From assembly GCA_965115915.1 (NCBI GenBank), contig OZ220483.1:620001-684000 (forward strand): DNA of 64,000 bases, given 5' to 3'. Both the position numbers and the translations under genes were made by a program. Each line of letters opens with the position of its first letter. Positions within the stretch are counted from its first letter, which is position 1. This DNA is from G965115915 sp965115915 (GTDB taxonomy: Bacteria; Pseudomonadota; Gammaproteobacteria; Eutrophobiales; Eutrophobiaceae). Below, one piece after another: positions 9,670 to 18,814 of this stretch. The notes beneath the pieces are model-generated. The model was given only the letters and a program-made list of their open reading frames with translations. It ran no database searches and was not told the DNA's origin.

Positions 9670-10135
9670 CTATTGCAGGTCGTTCTTCCCCATAACTCAC
9701 CACGCGGATCTGTTTTTCATCTGCTCCCATCAACACCATTTGGTTTCTGACCGAAATGGCCCGGCGTTCGCCAAGCGCCAGATTATACTCGCGTGAGCCA
9801 CGTTCATCCGCATGGCCCTCCAACACGACCCGGGTGTCGGAATTGGTGGCCAGGTATTGGCCATGTGCCTCCACGACTGGCTGTTGCTCCCGCTGGATCC
9901 TGCTACTGTCATATTCGAAATAGATGATGCGTACGGAGAGAGAGTCTTCAATGTTTTTGAACTTGATTTGAGGTGGCTGATCTACCGGATAGATCGTTTC
10001 ATCGCTCGGCATGTCGGCATCCATCATCGGAGAGACGGAGGAAACGTCTGCTACAGGCTCCTGTTTTCTGGCCGAACAGCCAAAAATCAGACTGATGACA
10101 AGAAAGAGGGCAAAACACCGGATGTTTTTTGTCAT
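9614..10135 (-). CDS. pal: Peptidoglycan-associated lipoprotein
   Basis: Outer-membrane lipoprotein that binds peptidoglycan through an OmpA-like domain. The ATG at 10135 is preceded by a near-perfect AAGGAGATATTC ribosome-binding site. The lipobox LIFGC puts the lipidated Cys at about residue 20 of 173. The OmpA-like domain (about 70-170) contains YFEYDSS and the peptidoglycan-binding stretch GHADERGSREYNLALGERRA. tolQ, tolR, tolA and tolB, which normally precede pal, are not here; upstream is a divergent intergenic region facing hemA. Confidence 0.96.
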   Translation of the reverse strand: MTKNIRCFALFLVISLIFGCSARKQEPVADVSSVSPMMDADMPSDETIYPVDQPPQIKFKNIEDSLSVRIIYFEYDSSRIQREQQPVVEAHGQYLATNSDTRVVLEGHADERGSREYNLALGERRAISVRNQMVLMGADEKQIRVVSYGEERPAIDEQSEEAWQQNRRVEILY

Positions 10136-10503
10136 GAATATCTCCTTAGTAATCAATCAATTTGGATCGCCGGTCCCAGTGTGGCGGTGTTTTTCGGTAC
10201 AGGATTGGCACTGAGTAAACGGAGTTCCGCATGGGCTTTGAATCTGCTGCTTTGTGCTGTCATGGCAGTTGCATCCGAATACGGCAAGGTGTGTTCTACC
10301 TTACTACCCAAACGACTGTTATCATATACTGTCAAAGGGCGTTTGTGAACCGTCAGTCCAGCATTTTTGCGCCTTTCCCCTGATGAGATGGCCTGTTTTT
10401 TCAGGTATTTTGTGTGGATTGTCAGGAGGTCAACAGGTGTATTGTCTGCTTGAGTTTTTTGCTGTGCTGGAGGACAATTTCCAGGCCGGTGGAGCATTCT
10501 TCT
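10136..10503. other. Divergent intergenic region between pal and hemA
   Basis: About 370 bases separating the two divergently transcribed genes, expected to hold both promoters. The pal ribosome-binding site is at the left edge and a GGTGGAG site precedes hemA at the right edge. A short minus-strand frame here has no resemblance to TolB or any family I recognise. No promoter pair convincing enough to annotate was found. Confidence 0.5.
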
Positions 10504-11778
10504 ATGAGCCTGCTTGTTTCAGGATTAAATTATAGCACTGCACCCATTGCCGTGCGTGAGCGCATCAGCTTTTCTGCTGAACAGATGGACTATGCACTGT
10601 GCGAACTGCGAGGCCAGTATGGGATCGCAGAGATCGCCATACTGTCAACATGTAATCGTGTGGAGCTCTACTGTGCACTGGATCCGGCTGGCAATCCGGC
10701 TCCCTGGAAATGGTTGTGTGAATACCACAAGTTGGATGTCGCGGAAATGGAACCATGGTTTTATCACCATGCCGACAGCAGTGCGGTGCGCCATATTTTG
10801 CGGGTGGCCAGTGGGCTGGATTCCCTGGTGCTGGGAGAAACCCAGATACTGGGCCAGATCAAACAGGCATGGCAGAGCGCTGCCAGGGCGGGTGGCACCG
10901 GGATTCTACTCAATCGGCTGTTTCAACATTCATTCCGGGTAGCAAAATATGTGCGCAGTGCTACTGCGATCAGCACTAACCCCGTTTCGGTGGCCTATGC
11001 CGCAGTGTGTCTCGGGCAACGGATATTCGATCGGTTGGACAGGAAAACGATATTGTTGATTGGGGCCGGAGAGATGACTGGTCTGGCTGCCAGGCATTTT
11101 CACGAGCAGGGTATGCGAAGGATGATATTTGCCAACCGCACACTGGAAAACGCCCAGCGCATGGCGGTACAGTTCTCCGGCCGTGCCATTCCAATGGCGC
11201 TCATCCCGGAGTATCTGGCACAGGTGGATATTGTCTATAGCTGTACTGCCAGTCCGCTTCCGATATTGGGAAAAGGCGTATTGGAACAGGTCATCCGGGA
11301 ACGCAGGCATTGTCCGATGCTGCTGTTGGATATGGCGGTACCGCGGGATATTGAGCCGCAGGTACAGGATATGGAGGATGTTTATCTCTACACCGTTGAC
11401 GATCTGCAGGACATCGTGCAAGACAATATACGTGATCGACAGCAGGCTGCGGTGGAGGCTGGACGGATCATTGATGTCCAGGTTGATCAATTCATGTACT
11501 GGGTGCGGTCGCTGGACGCTGTCGCGTGTATCAAGATGCTGCGTACGCAGGTGGATTCTCTCAAACAAGAGGTAATTGACCATGGCATGAGGAGACTGCG
11601 TGCAGGCGCGGTGCCTGAGCAGGTGCTTGAGGACGCCATTCGTAGCATGGGCAGTAAATTGGTTCATGGTCCATGTGTCAATCTGCGTGCTGCCAGTATG
11701 GAGGGACGTGACGAACTGATTGATGTTGCCTGCGAGTTGTTTTCTCTACCAGACGAGCGGGTTGAAAGAAAGGACTGA
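10504..11778 (+). CDS. hemA: Glutamyl-tRNA reductase
   Basis: First committed step of C5-pathway tetrapyrrole synthesis, reducing Glu-tRNA(Glu) to glutamate-1-semialdehyde. The start MSLLVSGLNYSTAPIAVRER is the family N-terminus and has a GGTGGAG site nine bases upstream. The catalytic Cys is C50 in STCNRVELY. The conserved VLGETQILGQIK and the NADPH-binding segment LIGAGEMTGLAARH (about 190-205) follow. The 424-residue length is normal. hemA-prfA-prmC order is conserved in gammaproteobacteria. Confidence 0.96.
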   Translation: MSLLVSGLNYSTAPIAVRERISFSAEQMDYALCELRGQYGIAEIAILSTCNRVELYCALDPAGNPAPWKWLCEYHKLDVAEMEPWFYHHADSSAVRHILRVASGLDSLVLGETQILGQIKQAWQSAARAGGTGILLNRLFQHSFRVAKYVRSATAISTNPVSVAYAAVCLGQRIFDRLDRKTILLIGAGEMTGLAARHFHEQGMRRMIFANRTLENAQRMAVQFSGRAIPMALIPEYLAQVDIVYSCTASPLPILGKGVLEQVIRERRHCPMLLLDMAVPRDIEPQVQDMEDVYLYTVDDLQDIVQDNIRDRQQAAVEAGRIIDVQVDQFMYWVRSLDAVACIKMLRTQVDSLKQEVIDHGMRRLRAGAVPEQVLEDAIRSMGSKLVHGPCVNLRAASMEGRDELIDVACELFSLPDERVERKD

Positions 11779-11874
11779 TGCTTAAGGACGTTTGGCTCTA
11801 TAGCCGGATGTGTCACTGCATTCGGAGCGGCTAGTGGCTGACGGAAATACCGCTGTTTCTGTACATTACAGGCT

Positions 11875-12960
11875 ATGAAGCCCTCGTTGAGAAGAAAATT
11901 GGAACGGCTACAGAGCAGACAGACGCAACTCCACGATCTGTTATCTGATCCGAAGACTATTGCCGATCAGAACCTGTTCCGTGAATTGTCAAGGGAGTTG
12001 GCTGAAATCCGTCCAGTCACGGCAAGCTTTGAGACTTGCCTGAGCAATCAGCGTGAGATAGATGACATACAGGAAATGATGCAGCATGCGGAGGATAGCG
12101 ATATCCGGGGACTGGCGGAAGAAGAACTGGCGCTGGCGGAAGAAAGGCAGGGTGCGCTAATGCTGGAATTACAGCGTAGATTGCTACCTGTTGATCCGGC
12201 CGATAAGGGTAATGTCTTTTTGGAGATACGTGCGGGTACCGGTGGTGAAGAAGCGGCATTGTTTGCCGGTGATCTGATGAATATGTACAGCCATTATGTG
12301 GAGCAGCAGCACTGGACGCTGGAACAACTCAGCGCAACCGAGAGTGAGTTACGTGGTTTTCGCGAAGTGATCCTGCGGGTGATTGGCACGGGTGCTTATT
12401 CCCGACTGAAATTCGAATCCGGAGTGCACAGGGTGCAGCGTGTCCCGGAGACGGAATCGCAGGGACGGATACACACATCTGCCTGTACCGTCGCGGTGTT
12501 ACCGGAACCGGATGAGATTACCGATGTGCAGATCGATGCTTCTGATTTGCGTATCGACACCTACCGTGCCTCTGGGGCTGGAGGACAGCATGTCAACAAG
12601 ACAGATTCCGCGATCCGCATTACTCATTTGCCCACCGGGACGGTGGTGGAATGCCAGGATGAACGTTCCCAGCATAAAAATCGCGCTCGTGCGATGTCGC
12701 TGTTGCGTGCGCGCCTGCTGGATCAGCAGCGCACCGAACAACAGCGACAACAGGCCGAAAACCGGCGTAATCTGGTGGGTAGTGGTAGTCGTTCCGAGCG
12801 CATACGTACCTATAACTTTCCACAGGGCAGGGTGACCGATCACCGTATCAATCTAACCTTGTATCGTCTGGATGAATTCATCTCGGGAAATCTGAATATC
12901 ATTATAGAGCCGCTGATGAACGAGTACCAGGCGGATCAGCTTGCGGCATTGATGGAATAG
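11875..12960 (+). CDS. prfA: Peptide chain release factor 1
   Basis: Recognises UAA and UAG stop codons. The catalytic GGQ is at residues 236-238 in SGAGGQHVNKTDSA. The QDERSQHKNRARA segment follows. The stop-codon recognition domain lies upstream (EIRAGTGGEEAALFAGDL, then VHRVQRVPETESQGRIHTS). Its 361 residues match the family. It sits between hemA and the methyltransferase gene prmC, whose product modifies the GGQ glutamine; prmC starts four bases after prfA ends. Confidence 0.97.
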   Translation: MKPSLRRKLERLQSRQTQLHDLLSDPKTIADQNLFRELSRELAEIRPVTASFETCLSNQREIDDIQEMMQHAEDSDIRGLAEEELALAEERQGALMLELQRRLLPVDPADKGNVFLEIRAGTGGEEAALFAGDLMNMYSHYVEQQHWTLEQLSATESELRGFREVILRVIGTGAYSRLKFESGVHRVQRVPETESQGRIHTSACTVAVLPEPDEITDVQIDASDLRIDTYRASGAGGQHVNKTDSAIRITHLPTGTVVECQDERSQHKNRARAMSLLRARLLDQQRTEQQRQQAENRRNLVGSGSRSERIRTYNFPQGRVTDHRINLTLYRLDEFISGNLNIIIEPLMNEYQADQLAALME

Positions 12961-12963
12961 TGA

Positions 12964-13821
12964 ATGCTCCCCAGCATGAACATTATGACGCTGCTCTGCC
13001 ATGCCAGTGCTTTATTGCGCAATTCCTCGAGTCCGCGGCTGGATAGTGAACTGATACTGGCAGATGTACTGGATGTGGATCGCCCGATGCTGTATGCACG
13101 GGCCGATGACCGTCTGGAGCGGGCACGGTTTGATCAGTTTCGGGCCTTGCTGGAGAAACGACGGCAGGGATATCCGATTGCCTATATTACAGGAGAAAAG
13201 GAGTTCTGGTCGTTGTCTCTGAAAGTCGACAAACATACCTTGATCCCGCGTCCGGAGAGTGAACATCTGGTCGAACGGGCACTACAGCTTTTGCCTTCAC
13301 CATCTGCTGGCTGTCAGCCACGGATACTGGAATTGGGTACCGGTAGTGGGGCTATTGCCATTGCCATTGCCAGTGAGCGTCCGGACTGTATGGTCACCGC
13401 AACCGATTGTTCTGCGGAGGCTATTGCTACAGCATGCGCAAATGCTGCCCGTCTTGGCCTGGACAATATCGTTTTCCGGAAAGCAGAGTGGTTTTGCACA
13501 TTATGTGCACGCGACTATTATCTGGTGCTTGCCAACCCTCCTTATCTGAGCGAGCAGGAATTGGCTATGCGGTGGTGGGAATTGCGCCATGAACCACGGA
13601 TGGCGCTGGATGGTGGGTCCGACGGGATGCAGCATCTGGGACATATTATTGCCAATGCCGGCGATTTTCTTTGCACAGGGGGATGGTTGGTGTTGGAGCA
13701 TGGTTGCAATCAGGCCGAGCGCGTGCAACGGTTGCTGGGCAGGTATGGCCGGGAGGATATCAGTACTGTCCGAGACTATGCGGGTCATCAACGTGTGAGT
13801 TGCGGGCGTTATCATGGTTAG
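12964..13821 (+). CDS. prmC: Release factor glutamine methyltransferase
   Basis: N5-methylates the Gln of the GGQ motif of RF1/RF2. The N-terminal helical domain contains RLDSELILADVL, YITGEKEFW and LIPRPESEHLVE. The SAM-binding motif LELGTGSGAIAIAIA is at about 119-133, and the catalytic NPPY is at about residues 193-196. Length is 285. The ATG at 12964 is three bases after the prfA stop; a second ATG five codons later (12979) is also possible. It is probably co-translated with prfA. Confidence 0.95.
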   Translation: MLPSMNIMTLLCHASALLRNSSSPRLDSELILADVLDVDRPMLYARADDRLERARFDQFRALLEKRRQGYPIAYITGEKEFWSLSLKVDKHTLIPRPESEHLVERALQLLPSPSAGCQPRILELGTGSGAIAIAIASERPDCMVTATDCSAEAIATACANAARLGLDNIVFRKAEWFCTLCARDYYLVLANPPYLSEQELAMRWWELRHEPRMALDGGSDGMQHLGHIIANAGDFLCTGGWLVLEHGCNQAERVQRLLGRYGREDISTVRDYAGHQRVSCGRYHG

Positions 13822-14020
13822 TGGTTCGTCCATAACGGGTTCCAGGCTTTGGCGCCGGCTGCAGCAACGGATACGTCGAAATATGGAGAGATATGCCGGG
13901 TTGCCGGTAGGCCTGGAGTTTTACGCTGGGCTATTGCATCTACTGTGTGAACGGCATCAGCGGCACGGTTTTTTTGCGGGATGCAGTCAGCACGAGGGAA
14001 CACGCGAAGATGATGCGTGA
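13814..14020 (+). CDS. Possible small protein bridging prmC and moeB
   Basis: A 68-codon frame whose ATG overlaps the last codons of prmC and whose stop overlaps the moeB start. It would fill an otherwise empty gap of about 190 bases. The predicted product is basic at the N-terminus (RLWRRLQQRIRRNMER) and has no motif I recognise. The overlapping ends are compatible with a coupled gene, but there is no clear ribosome-binding site. It may simply be an open frame by chance. Confidence 0.25.
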   Translation: MVSGSSITGSRLWRRLQQRIRRNMERYAGLPVGLEFYAGLLHLLCERHQRHGFFAGCSQHEGTREDDA

Positions 14021-14771
14021 TGAACAGTTATTGCGTTACAGTCGCCAGATCATGTTGCCAGAGATCGATGCCCGAGGTCAGTTGCAACTGGCACAGTCGC
14101 GTGTCCTTATCATTGGTCTGGGTGGTCTGGGTTCTCCGCTATCGATATATCTGGCATCTGCCGGAGTCGGGGTACTGGTATTGTCGGATCATGACCAGGT
14201 GGAACTGAGTAATCTGCAACGCCAGATATTGTATGGAGATGGGGATATTGGTAGACAGAAGACGATTGTTGCCGCGGAGCGTTTGCGTGCACTCAATCCG
14301 GAGGTGGAGCTTATTGCCATCGATCATATATTGGAGGGCGAGGTATTGGATGAGCAGGTGGCCGCTGCCGATGTTGTTGCTGATGCCAGTGACAATTTCA
14401 AGACCCGCTTTGCCCTGAATGCAAGTTGTGTCCGTGTTGGTACACCCCTGGTGAGCGCTGCGGGCATTCGCTTCGAAGGGCAGGTATGTGTTTTTGTGCC
14501 TACTGAGGCGGAGTCGCCTTGTTATCGTTGCTTGTATGATGAGCAGCAGTCCGGTATTGAGGAAACTTGCACGGCCAATGGGGTTATTGGACCACTGTTG
14601 GGTGTTGTTGGCAGTATACAGGCGGTTGAGGTGATGAAATTGTTGATGGGGACGGGAACATCACTACAGGGTCGGCTGCTGCTGATCGACTTGCTGCACA
14701 TGGAGTTCCACGAGGCGCGACTGGCTCGGGACCCAGCTTGTCCGGTATGTGCCATTCGGGCAACTGTTTGA
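14010..14771 (+). CDS. moeB: Molybdopterin-synthase adenylyltransferase (MoeB/ThiF/HesA family)
   Basis: E1-like enzyme that adenylates the C-terminal glycine of a ubiquitin-like sulfur carrier (MoaD in molybdopterin synthesis; some homologues serve ThiS). The nucleotide-binding GLGGLGS is at residues 36-42. Downstream are the catalytic Asp in DASDNFKTR and two zinc-ligand pairs, CYRC and CPVC. The start MMRDEQLLRYSRQIMLPE is the family N-terminus and has GAGGG upstream. It has 253 residues without a rhodanese domain. The position after prmC is typical of moeB. MoeB versus ThiF cannot be settled here. Confidence 0.88.
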   Translation: MMRDEQLLRYSRQIMLPEIDARGQLQLAQSRVLIIGLGGLGSPLSIYLASAGVGVLVLSDHDQVELSNLQRQILYGDGDIGRQKTIVAAERLRALNPEVELIAIDHILEGEVLDEQVAAADVVADASDNFKTRFALNASCVRVGTPLVSAAGIRFEGQVCVFVPTEAESPCYRCLYDEQQSGIEETCTANGVIGPLLGVVGSIQAVEVMKLLMGTGTSLQGRLLLIDLLHMEFHEARLARDPACPVCAIRATV

Positions 14772-14783
14772 GGAGGAGGGTGG

Positions 14784-16040
14784 TCAGCGTTTCATCGAAT
14801 CGAAGAATTCGGCGTTGTTCTTGGTCGCCTTCAATCGTTCCAGCAGGAATTCCATCGCAGCCAGATCTTCCATCGGGTGCAGCAACTTGCGCAGGATCCA
14901 GATCTTCTGCAAGTCTTTATCCTCTATCAGCAACTCTTCACGTCGGGTGCCGGACAGGTTGATTCGTATCGCGGGATATACGCGCTTTTCTGCGATGGTA
15001 CGTTCCAGATGTAATTCCATATTGCCGGTTCCCTTGAATTCTTCATAGATAACTTCGTCCATGCGTGATCCGGTATCGATCAAGGCGGTGGCGATTATGG
15101 TCAGGCTACCACCTTCCTCAATATTGCGTGCCGCTCCGAAGAAACGTTTGGGACGCTGCAGAGCATTGGCGTCTACACCGCCAGTGAGTACTTTGCCGGA
15201 TGGTGGAACGACTGTGTTATAGGCTCGTGCCAGGCGGGTCATTGAGTCAAGCAGAACAACCACGTCCTTTTTATGTTCGACCAGACGCTTGGCACGTTCT
15301 ATCACCATCTCTGCAACTTGCACATGGCGGGTAGCCGGTTCATCAAAAGTACTGGAGATAACTTCTCCACGCACGGAACGTTCCATCTCGGTGACTTCTT
15401 CCGGACGTTCGTCAATCAGCAACACGATCAGGTGACTGTCTGGATAATTGTGTGTTATGGAACGGGCGATGCTCTGTAGAATCATCGTTTTCCCGGCTTT
15501 TGGCGGCGACACGATCAGGCCGCGTTGTCCCTTTCCGATAGGCGATGCCAAGTCGATGACCCGTGGAGTCAGGTCTTCTGTACTGCCATTGCCAATCTCC
15601 AGCGTATAGCGTTGATCCGGATGTAGCGGGGTCAGGTTTTCATACAGAATCTTGCTTTTTGCTTTATCCGGTGTCTCGAAGTTGATGTTGTCAACCTTAA
15701 GCAGTGCAAAGTAGCGTTCGGAGCCTTTGGGCGGGCGTATCTTGCCTGAGATGTCATCCCCGGTGCGTAAGTTGAAGCAGCGGATTTGGCTGGGTGCGAC
15801 ATAAATATCATCCGGACCAGCCAGGTAGGAACTGCCTGCAGCCCGCAGAAAACCAAAGCCGTCCTGAAGTATTTCCAATACGCCATCCCCGTAAATGTCT
15901 TCTCCTTTGCGCGCTTGTGCCTTGAGGATTTCAAAGATCACATCCTGTTTCCGGGAGCGGGCGACCCCTTCAAGCCCGAGTTTTGTGGCAATGGAGACGA
16001 GCTCTTGAGGAGGCGTTTGTTTGAGTTCGGTTAGATTCAT
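14784..16040 (-). CDS. rho: Transcription termination factor Rho
   Basis: Hexameric RNA helicase for factor-dependent termination. The start MNLTELKQTP is the family N-terminus; 418 residues. The RNA-binding cold-shock domain spans about 50-120 (DGFGFLRAAGSSYLAGPDD). Walker A is PPKAGKT at about 178-184, followed by LLIDERPEEVTEM, Walker B VVVLLDSMTR and the Q/R-loop region VLTGGVDANALQRPKRFFG. It converges on moeB with only 12 bases between stops. trxA lies upstream in the same direction, the E. coli arrangement. Confidence 0.98.
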   Translation of the reverse strand: MNLTELKQTPPQELVSIATKLGLEGVARSRKQDVIFEILKAQARKGEDIYGDGVLEILQDGFGFLRAAGSSYLAGPDDIYVAPSQIRCFNLRTGDDISGKIRPPKGSERYFALLKVDNINFETPDKAKSKILYENLTPLHPDQRYTLEIGNGSTEDLTPRVIDLASPIGKGQRGLIVSPPKAGKTMILQSIARSITHNYPDSHLIVLLIDERPEEVTEMERSVRGEVISSTFDEPATRHVQVAEMVIERAKRLVEHKKDVVVLLDSMTRLARAYNTVVPPSGKVLTGGVDANALQRPKRFFGAARNIEEGGSLTIIATALIDTGSRMDEVIYEEFKGTGNMELHLERTIAEKRVYPAIRINLSGTRREELLIEDKDLQKIWILRKLLHPMEDLAAMEFLLERLKATKNNAEFFDSMKR

Positions 16041-16504
16041 GGAATGATCTTTGACAGGTTGAGTTTGGATTAAGGTATAGGGGTGCTTTCCCCCCGCTCT
16101 TGCATGCATGGCAAACAGTTGATAGTAAAATGGATACTGGGGATATAATGATTTCAGGTGTTGACGGGTTGCCAGTAACTCTGTTCTACGTGTAGAACAT
16201 TGCCAGGGTGGCGGATAAATAAATGGCTTTTGTCCCGTGGATAAATGCCGACGGGTCTCGTTCGTTACGGTTCAAAGCGACCCTTGGCGGTTGCGAGCAG
16301 GGTATTTTGTCCAGAACGGAACGTCTGGTCCAAACTGGACTTTGGTACCTTAACATGTCTCTACATTGCTGTCCAGCAGATGGCACACTACGGCAGGCAA
16401 GGGTGTTGGGTAAATTCCAGGGACTCATGTTACAGCATAAGGCATAAAGGTAACATGGGTCGGCCAAGCCAGGGCATTGGGTTTCCCGCTCTGCAACCTC
16501 CTGT
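16041..16504 (-). promoter_or_regulatory. Long rho leader / trxA-rho intergenic region
   Basis: About 460 bases without a credible gene between trxA and rho. It contains a perfect 8-base inverted repeat with a 2-base spacer, TGTTCTAC-GT-GTAGAACA, at 16182-16199. In E. coli rho has a long, autoregulated leader, so a regulatory leader is plausible. A plus-strand TATAAT at 16144 with TTGATA 19 bases upstream points away from rho and is not convincing. Confidence 0.4.
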
Positions 16505-16831
16505 TCAGATGCTGCCGTCTATGAATGCCTCCAACTGGGATTTGGTTCCTGCCCCGACACGGCTGGCTGCTACATAGCCGTTTTTGAAAAGAAACAGTGC
16601 AGGGATGCCGCGCACCGCATATTTTTTTGGTGTTTCCGGATTGTCGTCTGTGTTCATCTTGGCCACGATCAGGGTATCCTTGTAGCTGTCAGCCAATTCA
16701 TCGAGGATCGGTGCAATCATCTTGCATGGCCCGCACCAATCGGCCCAGAAGTCGAGCAACACCGGCTTTTCCGCATTTAGCACACGCGCTTCAAAATCGT
16801 CATCGCTAACCTGGATGATATGTTCGCTCAT
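16505..16831 (-). CDS. trxA: Thioredoxin 1
   Basis: Small disulfide reductase of the cytoplasm. The redox motif WCGPC is at residues 32-36, and the conserved cis-Pro is in RGIPALFLFKNG. The protein has 108 residues, the standard length, and begins MSEHIIQVSDDDFEARVL. An AGAGG stretch lies about 14 bases before the ATG. The gene is divergent from rhlB and upstream of rho, as in E. coli. Confidence 0.97.
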   Translation of the reverse strand: MSEHIIQVSDDDFEARVLNAEKPVLLDFWADWCGPCKMIAPILDELADSYKDTLIVAKMNTDDNPETPKKYAVRGIPALFLFKNGYVAASRVGAGTKSQLEAFIDGSI

Positions 16832-17466
16832 AATTTGGATCAAACCTCTTGTTGGATTATCGAAACCATGGGGCAACTTCACTCAACTATGGGGTATTCT
16901 ACTCATGACCGCTGTCCGGGTGTCGGTTGCAGAAGCGGGGGATAGCGCACAGCTTGTCTTCTCTCCACTCAGGCTGGGTGGCAGTCCAAGTCTGGCCGTG
17001 CCGTATGCTTTCTTCCTGTGGTTACTGTAGACTGGTGAAGTTTGCCCCTCGTAATGTCTTTACTCTCTCCCGGTGCTGACTTGGTCTGGTCTTGGAAGAG
17101 GTGACTCTGTACCTCACGTTGCGGCAATGAGCCGGATTCATGACGGACATTGCACACAAAACGGGAACAGATTGCAAGTTTTCAGGTTATACTACAGTGT
17201 CCGCTGACTCAAGGTTTTTATTTTTCCCCATGAGACGCCAAGGCCGAAATCAATCAAAGCAGTGTTTCAAATAATTGAAGTAACTGGCAATCTCTGCCAT
17301 TTGGTCCGATAACGACCGGTATCGTGGAGGCTATCTGGAGGGTGTTTCGGGGTTCGGACAGTTGCGGTGAACGGTATGGTTCGGGCGATGGCAGGCAGGC
17401 AGTTTTGCAGGCGCGGTCATTTGTAGAATGGATGATGGATGAAGACCGCGTGATTTGGGGGGTGGC
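16832..17466. other. Divergent intergenic region between trxA and rhlB
   Basis: About 630 bases with no frame resembling a known protein; it should carry the divergent trxA and rhlB promoters. The only clear element is the rhlB ribosome-binding site (GGGGGGTGG) at its right end. I see no repeat or RNA gene in it. Confidence 0.5.
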
Positions 17467-18801
17467 ATGAACGATAGTCAGCACAAGGAACTCGCATTTT
17501 TTGAACTGGACCTGGAGCCCCGTCTGTTGTCCGCGTTGGATGACATGGGATTTTCATCCTGTACCCCCATACAGAGCAGGTCTCTACCACTGTTGCTACG
17601 GAAGCAGGATGTTGCCGGGCAGGCGCAGACTGGCACCGGTAAGACCGCAGCCTATCTGCTGGCTATTCTGCAGTTACTGTTGCGAGAGGCGGCAGTCCCG
17701 GGTCGCGACGAACGGGATCCGGTGGCGGTGATCATTGCTCCTACCCGTGAATTGGCCATACAGATACATAAAGATGCCGAGATGCTGTCTCGAAACATTG
17801 GTATCAGGATCAGCCTGGTCTATGGTGGAATTGACTATGAGCACCAGCGCCGTCAACTTGATGCGGGGACGGATTTGCTGATCGGCACGCCGGGACGCGT
17901 TATCGATTATCTGAAGCAGCGGATATTCAATTTCAAGCGGGTATCTGCGGTTGTGCTGGATGAGGCAGACAGGATGTTTGACCTCGGTTTTATCCGTGAC
18001 ATCCGTTATCTGCTAAGGCGTATGCCACATCCGGACAAACGCCTGAACATGCTGTTTTCTGCCACGCTGTCACATCGTGTGCTGGAACTTGCATATGAGC
18101 ATATGGGTGACCCTGTATTGATCCGGATTGATCCGGAACAGGTTACTGCAGAGAAAGTCAAACAGGTGTTGTATCATGTTGGCAAGGAGGAAAAGATCGC
18201 ACTCTTGCTGGGGCTGTTGAAGGTGGGCGATCCGAGCCGCAGCATCATTTTTGTCAATACTCGACGTATGGCAGAGAAACTGGAAGGGTGTCTGAATAAC
18301 AATGCCATCCGCTCGGCCCTGCTCTCCGGTGATGTGCCGCAGAAAAAGCGCCAGCGTGCGTTGCAGGCGTTTCGCAAGGGTGAAATTGCCGCGTTGGTGA
18401 CCACGGATGTGGCGGCTCGAGGATTGCATATCCCGGATGTCAGCCATGTCTTCAATTTCGATCTGCCACAGAATCGCGAAGACTATGTACATCGTATTGG
18501 CCGTACTGCGCGTGCCGGGGCCAGTGGCGATGCCATCAGTTTTGCTTGCGAGGAATATGTTTTTTCTCTTCCCGACATAGAAGAGTACATCGGGCATCGA
18601 ATCCCCGTTGAAAGAGTCAGCAACGAATTGTTGTGTGAATATGAACCAGTATCTTCGAGGGAGCGAAGCAGAGAAAGAGGAAGAGGTTCCGCTGCCCGCT
18701 TTGGTAGAGGAGATGCGGGCAGGGAAGGCAAAGGTTCTGGTGCAGGACGGCAGCGGTCTACTGCTCGCCGCAACCGTGCTCGCCGACCGAGACCTCAATA
18801 G
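17467..18801 (+). CDS. rhlB: ATP-dependent RNA helicase RhlB (DEAD-box)
   Basis: DEAD-box helicase; E. coli RhlB works in the RNA degradosome. Motif Q region FSSCTPIQ is followed by Walker A AQTGTGKT, then PTRELAIQ, DEAD in VLDEADRMFDLGF, SAT in FSATLS and HRIGRTARAG. The C-terminal 50 residues are an Arg/Gly/Ser-rich tail. The ATG at 17467, right after GGGGGGTGG, gives 444 residues. RhlB is preferred over other DEAD-box paralogues because of the divergent trxA-rho neighbours. Confidence 0.92.
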   Translation: MNDSQHKELAFFELDLEPRLLSALDDMGFSSCTPIQSRSLPLLLRKQDVAGQAQTGTGKTAAYLLAILQLLLREAAVPGRDERDPVAVIIAPTRELAIQIHKDAEMLSRNIGIRISLVYGGIDYEHQRRQLDAGTDLLIGTPGRVIDYLKQRIFNFKRVSAVVLDEADRMFDLGFIRDIRYLLRRMPHPDKRLNMLFSATLSHRVLELAYEHMGDPVLIRIDPEQVTAEKVKQVLYHVGKEEKIALLLGLLKVGDPSRSIIFVNTRRMAEKLEGCLNNNAIRSALLSGDVPQKKRQRALQAFRKGEIAALVTTDVAARGLHIPDVSHVFNFDLPQNREDYVHRIGRTARAGASGDAISFACEEYVFSLPDIEEYIGHRIPVERVSNELLCEYEPVSSRERSRERGRGSAARFGRGDAGREGKGSGAGRQRSTARRNRARRPRPQ

Positions 18802-18814
18802 CCCATAAAAACGG

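Noticed and set aside
10153..10497. Minus-strand frame upstream of pal as a remnant of tolB
   Set aside because: The predicted sequence has no beta-propeller motif or similarity to TolB; it looks like random coding potential.
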